From an uncultured Clostridia bacterium (GTDB lineage: Bacteria; Bacillota; Clostridia; TANB77; CAG-508), in assembly GCA_934177795.1 (NCBI GenBank), contig CAKPPS010000025.1:1-18205 (forward strand): DNA of 18,205 nucleotides, read 5' to 3'. This document shows positions 1-6,203 of the stretch, piece after piece. The first letter of the stretch is position 1; every line of letters begins with the position of its first letter. A program made the position numbers and the translations under genes. The notes beneath the pieces were generated by a model that was not told the DNA's origin, did not search any database, and worked only from the letters and a program-made list of their open reading frames with translations.

Positions 1-344
1 TAGCTATACCATTCATTATCATCTTGGCTACATACTTGCCAATTTGTTCCATTCCATTTTACTGGTATCATTCCTTGGGTTATTTTGGGACTATTTACTT
101 CTTTACTTTCATTATATCCATCTGTTGATGGTGCTGAACTATTTATTGAATTTAATACACTTTCTAAGGCATACGTTTCTTCTTGTTCTGCTTGTTTTGT
201 TTTTTCTTTTGCTTCTTTTGCTTTTGTTAATATTCCATTGTTTCCTGTTAACATCGCTATTGTTACTCCAGCAAGAATTATCAGCACTATTATTGTTATA
301 ACCATGGCAATTAATGTAATCCCTTTGTTTTTGCCTTTATTCAC
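1..344 (-). CDS. Prepilin-like N-terminal domain surface protein, 3' part cut by window edge
   Basis: Partial: about 114 residues are visible, and the gene runs off the left edge. The start is GTG at 344, preceded by AGAGGAGA 8 bases upstream. The protein opens with a short basic stretch (NKGKNKG), a possible prepilin-peptidase site after Gly8 (G-ITLIAM), and a hydrophobic helix at about residues 9-32 ending AMLTGNNG. A charged, helix-prone part (about 38-62) and a segment ending in IPVKWNGTNWQVC follow. In type IV prepilins this helix anchors and assembles pilin subunits. Here the usual Glu at mature position 5 is Ala, so pilus assembly is doubtful and a membrane-anchored or secreted surface protein is as likely. 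It lies 62 bases after the leucine-rich-repeat gene with no terminator between them, so co-transcription is likely. The function of the rest cannot be told from the visible part. Confidence 0.8.
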   Translation of the reverse strand, partial: MNKGKNKGITLIAMVITIIVLIILAGVTIAMLTGNNGILTKAKEAKEKTKQAEQEETYALESVLNSINSSAPSTDGYNESKEVNSPKITQGMIPVKWNGTNWQVCSQDDNEWYS

Positions 345-406
345 TTTTTTTATCTCCTCTCCGTTTGTTTTCCTTTTTTATATTACTATTTTCCTTTTAA
401 TATATT

Positions 407-2329
407 TTATTCTTTCCATTCTACAACTTTCATTCCTTTTACTGCTCCCCATGGTGCCCCTGAAATTGAATTTTCTGAATTATGAATTATTATTTTTTCT
501 AAATTATTAGTTGCATCTGAAAAACAACTTTCATCTATTGATTTAACACTTTTGGGTATTTCTATCGTTTTCAAATTAGAACAAAAAGTAAATGACCTTC
601 CTATTTCTTCTACTCCATTTGGAATAGTAATACTTTTCATATTTATTTGTCCATAAAATGCCTTATCTTCAATTTTCTTTACTTCTGATATTATATTCAT
701 TGTATCTTGTATATCATATAGCACGACTACTAATGTTTCTTTTTTATCTCCATTCTTTTTATATAATATATTGTTTTCTACTGTGTAGTATGGATTATTC
801 TCATCTATATTTACGGTACCACTATAATTTCTTCCTTTAAAAACAGGATCTATTTCCGAAACTTTTTTTCCTATATTTAAACTCTTTAAATTTAAACAAG
901 CCTTAAAAGTATTCATTTCAATTTTTTCTAATGATTCTGGTAAATTAATGTTTTCAGCATTTACCGCTTGTTTAAATGCTGAATTGTTTATCGTAATTAT
1001 TCCTTCCGGAATATTAATGTCCTTTTCTTTGCTATAACAAGATATTAATTCATTGTTTTTGTTATACAAAATTCCATCTTCTGAAATAAATTGTTGATTT
1101 CCTTCTTTAACTACAATATTTTTTATCGTACCAGGCATATTGGGATTCCATAAACTTACTAAAGTTTTAGGAATTACTATTTCTTTAATATTATATGCAC
1201 TAATATTGACACTAAAGGCTTCCACTCCTTCTGGAATTTCAAATTTTTCCTGATTAATTAATACAGAATCCAATATATAAATAACGTTTTTTCTGTTTTG
1301 ACTCATTAATACTCCTGATTCATACACAAAATTTTTGTTACTTCCTATTTGTATTTCTTGTAAATTTTTGCAATTATAAAATGAATTTCCACTTATATCT
1401 TTTATCTTTTCAGTAAACTTTATTGTTGAAATATTTGTATTTTGCAATGCTCCTGATTGTATAGTAGTTAAATTGTTTCCCAATACTATATTGCTCAACA
1501 GTTTACATTCATAAAATAAGTCTGTAGAAATAATTGTTAAATTTTCAGGTAATTTTATGTCTGTTACAGCTGTATATCTGAATGCTCTCATTCCTATTTC
1601 TGTTATTGAATCTGGCAAATTTATTTCTTTCAAATTCGTTGCTCCATCAAATGCATATTCTCCTATTTTTTCTAAATTCCCCTGTATTATAACAGTTTCT
1701 AATGTCTTATTATTTGAAAATGCATAATTTCCTATTTCTTTTACACTTGCTGGTATTATTACTTTTTTTAATCCTGATAAACCTGAAAAAGCTCCATACC
1801 CGATTTTTGTTACGCTACTTGGTATTGTTAATGTTCCTGTACTATCCATTAATAGTAAATTTCCTTCTGATGATGCTAATTCTCCATTGTTTATTTCATA
1901 AGGGTTTGCTTCTAATCCTAAATCCTGTATCCATTTTATTTCTTGTTTTGATTGTGTATTGTATATTAGTTGTCCTTTTATTATTTCTACTTTTCCTTTA
2001 TATTTATTATCTATATTATTAATAATTTTTTCTATATTTCCTGTTTCTTCTGCTGGTTTTGTATTATATTGCAAGGTATTTTCATCAGCACTTGCATTTA
2101 ATGTATCTTCTGAAAAGCTATTGTTTTCCATTATTTTACTAGTCTTAAATATTTCCAATTGTTCTTTGAAACTACTTAAGTCTGACTTGAATTGTGCTTC
2201 TGATGTTTTATTTAATAATCCATTATCTCCAGTCAACATTGAAACAGTTATTCCTGCTAATATTAATAACACTATTATTGTTATAATTAGTGCAATCAGT
2301 GTAATTCCATTATTTCGATTTTTATTCAT
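407..2329 (-). CDS. BspA-type leucine-rich-repeat surface protein with prepilin-like N-terminus
   Basis: 640 residues from ATG 2329. AGAGGAG lies 10 bases upstream. An ATG at 2425 is in frame, but it sits at the predicted transcription start of the promoter at 2430-2458 and has no ribosome site, so it is rejected. The N-terminus is basic (MNKNRNNG), then a possible cleavage site after Gly8 (GITLIALI) and a hydrophobic helix to about residue 32. From about residue 165 to the end come roughly a dozen LRR_5 (BspA/Treponema type) repeats of the form L..I.IP.SV..IG..AF..C..L. Three insertions of the type '..E.GILY.K....L' occur, as is usual in this family. The C-terminus reads SGAPWGAVKG..VVEW, another family feature. 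Such proteins are usually extracellular adhesins or glycan and host binders. Both proteins of this operon share the anchor and lack Glu5 of true prepilins. Confidence 0.9.
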   Translation of the reverse strand: MNKNRNNGITLIALIITIIVLLILAGITVSMLTGDNGLLNKTSEAQFKSDLSSFKEQLEIFKTSKIMENNSFSEDTLNASADENTLQYNTKPAEETGNIEKIINNIDNKYKGKVEIIKGQLIYNTQSKQEIKWIQDLGLEANPYEINNGELASSEGNLLLMDSTGTLTIPSSVTKIGYGAFSGLSGLKKVIIPASVKEIGNYAFSNNKTLETVIIQGNLEKIGEYAFDGATNLKEINLPDSITEIGMRAFRYTAVTDIKLPENLTIISTDLFYECKLLSNIVLGNNLTTIQSGALQNTNISTIKFTEKIKDISGNSFYNCKNLQEIQIGSNKNFVYESGVLMSQNRKNVIYILDSVLINQEKFEIPEGVEAFSVNISAYNIKEIVIPKTLVSLWNPNMPGTIKNIVVKEGNQQFISEDGILYNKNNELISCYSKEKDINIPEGIITINNSAFKQAVNAENINLPESLEKIEMNTFKACLNLKSLNIGKKVSEIDPVFKGRNYSGTVNIDENNPYYTVENNILYKKNGDKKETLVVVLYDIQDTMNIISEVKKIEDKAFYGQINMKSITIPNGVEEIGRSFTFCSNLKTIEIPKSVKSIDESCFSDATNNLEKIIIHNSENSISGAPWGAVKGMKVVEWKE

Positions 2330-2429
2330 CTTTTTGTTTCTCCTCTCACTATGTTTTACATTAGTATTTTCCTTATAATCTTTTTTATTCATTTCTTTTT
2401 TCTTACACGATATATTATGTACCATTTAG

Positions 2430-2458
2430 AGTATACCATATTGTTTTCTACCTATCAA
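2430..2458 (-). promoter_or_regulatory. Promoter of the surface-protein operon
   Basis: Read on the minus strand: -35 TTGATA (2453-2458), a 17-base spacer, -10 TATACT (2430-2435) preceded by TG one base upstream (extended -10). The predicted start near 2423 gives a leader of about 94 bases before the ATG at 2329, which argues against the longer reading frame from 2425. Confidence 0.65.
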
Positions 2459-2544
2459 TTAGTTTAATAATTTGTCATAAAATTGTAACATTTATATATA
2501 CTATTTTTATCTCTTTGTACATAATTTGTTATGTGTATTATTCT

Positions 2545-2573
2545 TTGTTGATATTTTTTTGTTAATATATATT
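2545..2573 (+). promoter_or_regulatory. Promoter of the XRE-type regulator
   Basis: -35 TTGTTG (2545-2550), a 17-base spacer and -10 TATATT (2568-2573) lie just upstream of the regulator's ribosome site. The divergent promoter at 2430-2458 is about 90 bases away, so the regulator could act on both, although no clear operator palindrome was found. Confidence 0.5.
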
Positions 2574-2598
2574 TATATTTAACATAAAGGAGATTAAA

Positions 2599-2817
2599 GT
2601 GAAATTTAAACGAATAAAAGATTTAAGAGAAGATCATGATAAACTTCAAAAAGATATTGCTAATTTGTTAGGAATTTCTCAACAATATTATTCTGAATAT
2701 GAAAATGGAAAACGTACAATTCCTATTCAACATTTAATTACTTTGGCCAACTATTATCATACTTCTATTGACTACATTGTTGGATTAAGTGATTTTAAAG
2801 AAAAGAAAACAAGTTAA
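2599..2817 (+). CDS. Small XRE/Cro-type helix-turn-helix regulator
   Basis: 72 residues from GTG 2599. AAAGGAG lies about 7 bases upstream, and no nearby ATG in frame fits. Nearly the whole protein is one Cro/C1 HTH domain: KRIKDLREDHDKLQKDIANLL, then GISQQYYSEYENGKRTIPI, which is the turn plus recognition helix at about residues 16-42, then a helical pack (LITLANYYHTSIDYIVGL) typical of HTH_3. There is no extra ligand or peptidase domain. Similar solo XRE proteins bind operator DNA as dimers and are found both in phage-like switches and as chromosomal regulators. It is read divergently from the surface-protein operon and convergently to spoVT; its last codons form one arm of a shared terminator. 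Its target is unknown, and the divergent surface-protein operon is the natural candidate (inference). Confidence 0.9.
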   Translation: MKFKRIKDLREDHDKLQKDIANLLGISQQYYSEYENGKRTIPIQHLITLANYYHTSIDYIVGLSDFKEKKTS

Positions 2818-2859
2818 TTTTATTATTCTATTAGAATTAAAATTTAACTTGTTTTCTTT
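2802..2859. terminator. Bidirectional terminator between the XRE regulator and spoVT
   Basis: A perfect 16-bp inverted repeat: AAAGAAAACAAGTTAA (2802-2817) pairs with TTAACTTGTTTTCTTT (2844-2859). Each arm is A-rich on one side and T-rich on the other, giving a T tract for transcripts from either direction. The left arm contains the last codons and stop of the regulator, and the right arm ends one base before the spoVT stop. Confidence 0.75.
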
Positions 2860-2860
2860 G

Positions 2861-3415
2861 TTATATTTCCATCTGTGTTCCTAAAAATGTAGCTGCTGAT
2901 TGTGCTACTTTTTTTTCTACATCATTCATTTTTTTATTTGCTTCCTTTGACATTAATATTACTGTCCCTATCGTGTCACCATTAGAAATTATTGGATATA
3001 CTACTTGTGCATTATATTTTCTTTCATTTTTATCATTACGTGTTATAGGCATAGATATATCACTATTTTCTTTGCTTGTATAAATTTCTTTATCTTCCAT
3101 AAGTTGTTCTAGTTCTGGACTTATATCTTGTTCTAAAAATTCTTTTTTTGATCCTCCAGATACTGCTATAACTGTATCTTTATCTGTAATACATGCTATA
3201 TGTCCTGTTGTTTTAGATAATGTTTCTGCATATCCTGCAGCAAATTCTGATAATTCACCTATCGGAGAATATTTTTTTAATATTACCTGTCCCTCTCTAT
3301 CTGTAAATACCTCTAATGGATCTCCTTCTTTTATTCTTAAAACTTTTCTAATTTCCTTTGGTATTACAATTCTGCCTAAATCATCTATTCTTCTTACTAC
3401 ACCTGTTGCTTTCAT
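2861..3415 (-). CDS. spoVT: Stage V sporulation protein T (AbrB-type transcription regulator)
   Basis: 184 residues, close to the usual 178-180. Residues 1-50 are the AbrB/MazE-type swapped-hairpin DNA-binding domain (MKATGVVRRIDDLGRIVIPK, then EIRKVLRIKEGDPLEVF). Residues from about 55 to the end are the GAF-like domain, with the family's AGYAETLSKTTGHIACITD and a C-terminal VIYP-type strand and helix. In Bacillus and Clostridium, SpoVT is a tetrameric regulator in the forespore that tunes SigG-dependent genes, and it is needed for normal spores. The start is supported by GGGAGG 8 bases upstream. It stands alone: the KAP-like gene upstream ends in its own terminator and the regulator downstream converges. 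A possible -10 TATAAT lies about 3445-3450, but no good -35 or SigG-type match was recognised. Confidence 0.96.
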   Translation of the reverse strand: MKATGVVRRIDDLGRIVIPKEIRKVLRIKEGDPLEVFTDREGQVILKKYSPIGELSEFAAGYAETLSKTTGHIACITDKDTVIAVSGGSKKEFLEQDISPELEQLMEDKEIYTSKENSDISMPITRNDKNERKYNAQVVYPIISNGDTIGTVILMSKEANKKMNDVEKKVAQSAATFLGTQMEI

Positions 3416-3493
3416 AGTTTTCCTCCCTTTTGTTTTATAAATTTATTATATCTTTATTATTTCTCATTGTTTCTTTTTTATTCATTTTTTGTC

Positions 3494-3525
3494 AAAAAAA
3501 GAATAGTTTTATAACAACTATTCTT
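3494..3525 (-). terminator. Terminator at the end of the transketolase-recD2-comF-KAP cluster
   Basis: On the minus strand AAGAATAGTT (3516-3525) pairs with AACTATTCTT (3499-3508) across a 7-base loop, followed by a run of seven T (3494-3500 on the minus strand). The stop codon of the KAP-like gene (3518-3520) lies inside the stem. This separates the cluster from spoVT. Confidence 0.8.
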
Positions 3526-5507
3526 CTATGTATTCTGCTTTGTCCTCTTTTTTAGGAAACAAGGTTGGTTTATATTTATCTATTATATAGCCTAAGTCTT
3601 TTGCAAATTCTTTTAACATTACAATTTTTATTGAAGGTGTTTTATCATTTAGGTAATTGTCTATAATTTGTTTTAATTGTTTCATATTTCTTATTTCTGG
3701 TTCCAATTGTTTTCCATATTTATTAGATCTATTTAACAGCTTTTCCTTTATAGTTACAATATCTTCATTACTTGCACATGAAATTCTTTGGAATAATTGA
3801 TATGGGTCATAATATTTAAATATTGGTACATTCATACATTCTTTATCAAATTTTTCATAGAATATTTCCATTTTCATTGGAATACACTTAAATATTTCTT
3901 CGGCTTTTTCTGTATACATTTTATCATGTAGTTGTCCATTTAAAATATTAAAATGTTTCAATATATCATCCATATCTTCTACTATTTCATCTAAAGCAAT
4001 TTTTCCTAATTCTTCATCCACATTATCACAATATTCAGATTTTAATGCTGCTAAATTCATTCCATTAAAAAATATTGTTTTTATTTCTCTTAAATCATAT
4101 TTAATTAAATTTTTCTTAATAAAATGATTAAAATATGCATATATCTTTACATTATCTATTAAATTTAAATTTCCCTGTTTTACATCTTCTATTATTCCTT
4201 CAATTACTGTATTAAATTCATCATCTGAGATTTTCCAGTATTCTTCTGTAAGTAATCTTCGATATCCTGGTAAATTTTCTGTATCAACTGTATTTCTAAT
4301 TGATTCCATATTTTCTTTAAATATTTTCATATCAAATATTCTGGTTCTTATATAATATTCTATAAATTTGAAAAATCTATATTCACATTTAAAATTATAA
4401 TAATAATTACTATCAAATTCTTTTATATAAAATTGTCTATTATCCATTAATACCCTTGAAGAAACTAATATTGCTTTATATTCTTCATTGTCTTTTATAT
4501 TCATAAATTTATCTTTTGTAATCTTTCCTGCTTTTATTTCAAATGAAACTGCTATTGTAAATATTAGCATTGTTTGGATTACTCTATGACTTGTATTTGG
4601 GTATAATTTTGTTACCATTTCATATATTTTTTTAAAGTCATTTAATGCATGTTTTAATATTCTTAAATTTCTTGTTCCACTTCTTTTAAATGTAGATATA
4701 ATTAACTTTGTGTTTTCTCTTAAAAATCTAATTAATTCAGTATCATTTTCATATCTCATCAAAATTCCATTTATAATATAATCAAATTTAGGAGCATATT
4801 CAAATGTTTCCCCTATTAATTTTTCTTTTATTCTTTCATAATCATTTGCTTTATCAAATACATTTTCAATTTTTCTTTGTATTTTTTCAACAATTGGTTG
4901 ATCTGTTTTAGTTAATTCATTTTGTTTATCTAACAAATATGTTGCAATAAATGTTTTCATCTCTAAGTTTGAACTTTTTAACTTTGTTGATAATTCTTTT
5001 TCGTTACAAATTATTATTGTTTTTATGTGGTCATGTTCAACAAAATTATTGATGTAACCTAATATATCTATAACATCAACATTTGCTCTCTCTAAATCAT
5101 CAAAACAAAGTACTTTATCTTCAGTTGAAAAGAAATCTGCATAATTTACTTTATCTCCACTTTGTGATACTCCAAAGAAATTAGCCATATCTAAACCTGT
5201 TTTTGCATATTCTGGTATTGTTGTTTGTGAATTAGCATTCATAAATTTTTTTAAATTTTTATCCATTAACTGTGTAGTTTCTATAAATATTTTTTTGCTA
5301 ATTTCTTCCAAATTAGAAATCCCATATAAAGACATATATATTGTTGTATATTTCTTTCCATTTAACTGCATTGATTCTATTTTTTTTCTTATTTTATGAT
5401 TCCAAAAATGTGTTTTTCCGTGAACCCCATTCTCCATTTATCATAATTGCATAGTCTGTATAATCAGATCTAACATAATCCAAAATGCTTTCAACTAAAT
5501 CTTCCAT
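3518..5507 (-). CDS. KAP-like P-loop ATPase, interrupted by a one-base frameshift in the Walker A motif
   Basis: The gene starts at ATG 5507 with AAAGGA about 9 bases upstream, and reads MEDLVESILDYVRSDYTDYA, then IMINGEWGS. There the frame breaks: an extra base at 5420 (C on the minus strand) prevents GSGKTHFW from being read. Without it the protein would be 662 residues with Walker A GEWGSGKT (residues 25-32) and Walker B VLCFDDLER (about 132-140). GEWGSGKT plus DDLER, followed by an ILGYINNFVEH helix, is typical of KAP-type P-loop NTPases. The remaining 500 or so residues are helical and unassigned, with no membrane segment. The intact downstream frame alone (ATG 5437) lacks a proper Walker A and a ribosome site. 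KAP ATPases include membrane-associated NTPases and parts of some antiviral loci; the role here is unknown. Whether it is broken, recoded or mis-sequenced is open. Confidence 0.8.
5420..5420 (-). other. Frameshift site: one extra base in Walker A of the KAP-like ATPase
   Basis: The minus strand reads GGT TCA CGG AAA AAC. Dropping the C that pairs with G5420 gives GGT TCA GGA AAA ACA CAT, i.e. GSGKTH, restoring the exact Walker A and joining both frames. The zero frame stops a few codons later. Confidence 0.85.
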
Positions 5508-5530
5508 ATTCTCTCATCCTTTCTAAGGTT

Positions 5531-5548
5531 CAGATTGTCTTCAATCTG
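5531..5548. other. Small inverted repeat between comF and the KAP-like gene
   Basis: CAGATTG (5531-5537) and CAATCTG (5542-5548) form a 7-bp stem with a 4-base loop directly after the comF stop. No T tract follows on the minus strand, so it is more likely an RNA-processing or attenuating hairpin than a full terminator, if it has a role. Confidence 0.35.
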
Positions 5549-5549
5549 T

Positions 5550-6203
5550 TTAATCTTTTGCAATAACAAGTACATCTATTTTTTTAGGTCTTGCTTTTAT
5601 AATTGTCTTTGCACATTCATTTACTGTATTTCCTGTTGTATATATATCATCAATTAAAAGTATTTTTTTGTCTATTAGTTTATTTTTATTTTTTAATTTA
5701 TAAATTCCATTTACATTTTGTCTTCGTTGCTCTTTATTTAATTTACTCTGTTCTATTACGTTTTTTGTCTTTTCTAGACATTTATTTTCTAAATTCACAT
5801 TTAATTTTTTACTTAATTCTCTTGCTATTAGCCAACTTTGATTGTATCCTCTTTCTTTCATTCTTTTTTTGCTTATTGGAACTGGAATTATTGTATCATA
5901 AGTTTTCAATTTTTGAAATATTTTTTCATTTTTTATAATAAAATTTACAAAACATTCATATAAATATGATTTTTCATTAAACTTATAGTCTATTATAAGT
6001 TTTCTTATTAATCCTTCATACTTAAATAAATATATTAATTTTTCAAAATAATAATCCATTTCTTCTTTTTCAGGCATATCAAGTATTTCCATATTTCCTA
6101 AGCTTTTTAAGTTTATTTGACACTTATTACAGATTCCTTCACTGTTTATTTTTCCACAAATACCACATACTTGTGGAAAAATAGCATCTATTATAAATTT
6201 TAT
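5550..6203 (-). CDS. comF: ComF family protein with zinc finger and phosphoribosyltransferase fold; ATA in start position
   Basis: Read from 6203 it is 217 residues: (M)KFIIDAIFPQVCGICGK with a four-cysteine zinc site (C13, C16, C25, C28), the ComF signature (IPVPISKKRMKERGYNQSW, about residues 106-124), and the PRPP loop ILLIDDIYTTGNT (about 181-193). ComF proteins act in DNA uptake during natural transformation and have also been linked to recombination. The only ATG (6092, residue 38) would remove the zinc finger. The frame is open up to a stop at 6210-6212, and the codon at the expected start is ATA. It has AGAGGTGA 6 bases upstream and overlaps the recD2 stop as ATAA, where ATGA is the usual coupled form. 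A G-to-A change would be silent for the recD2 stop but remove this start. Use of ATA, of the internal ATG, or loss of expression are all possible. Confidence 0.85.
   Translation of the reverse strand: MKFIIDAIFPQVCGICGKINSEGICNKCQINLKSLGNMEILDMPEKEEMDYYFEKLIYLFKYEGLIRKLIIDYKFNEKSYLYECFVNFIIKNEKIFQKLKTYDTIIPVPISKKRMKERGYNQSWLIARELSKKLNVNLENKCLEKTKNVIEQSKLNKEQRRQNVNGIYKLKNKNKLIDKKILLIDDIYTTGNTVNECAKTIIKARPKKIDVLVIAKD

Noticed and set aside
85..510. Plus-strand hydrophobic reading frames opposite the surface-protein genes (also 1702-2378)
   Set aside because: Leu/Phe/Tyr-rich frames are expected opposite AT-rich minus-strand genes; no ribosome sites and no similarity recognised.
2330..2425. N-terminal extension of the leucine-rich-repeat protein from ATG 2425
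   Set aside because: It sits at the predicted transcription start, has no ribosome site, and would put 32 charged residues before the prepilin-like start; ATG 2329 has AGAGGAG upstream.
2599..2817. XRE protein as the antitoxin of a toxin-antitoxin pair or a phage repressor
   Set aside because: No small toxin-like partner or phage genes lie next to it; the neighbours are spoVT and surface proteins.
5603..5938. 111-residue hydrophobic frame opposite comF
   Set aside because: Shadow of the comF coding strand; composition explained by antisense of Lys/Asn-rich codons.
6163..6176. CCACA..TGTGG palindrome inside comF, resembling the hairpin at 9980-10003
   Set aside because: Short, inside coding sequence for the zinc finger, without T tract; similarity to the later hairpin is limited to a few bases.
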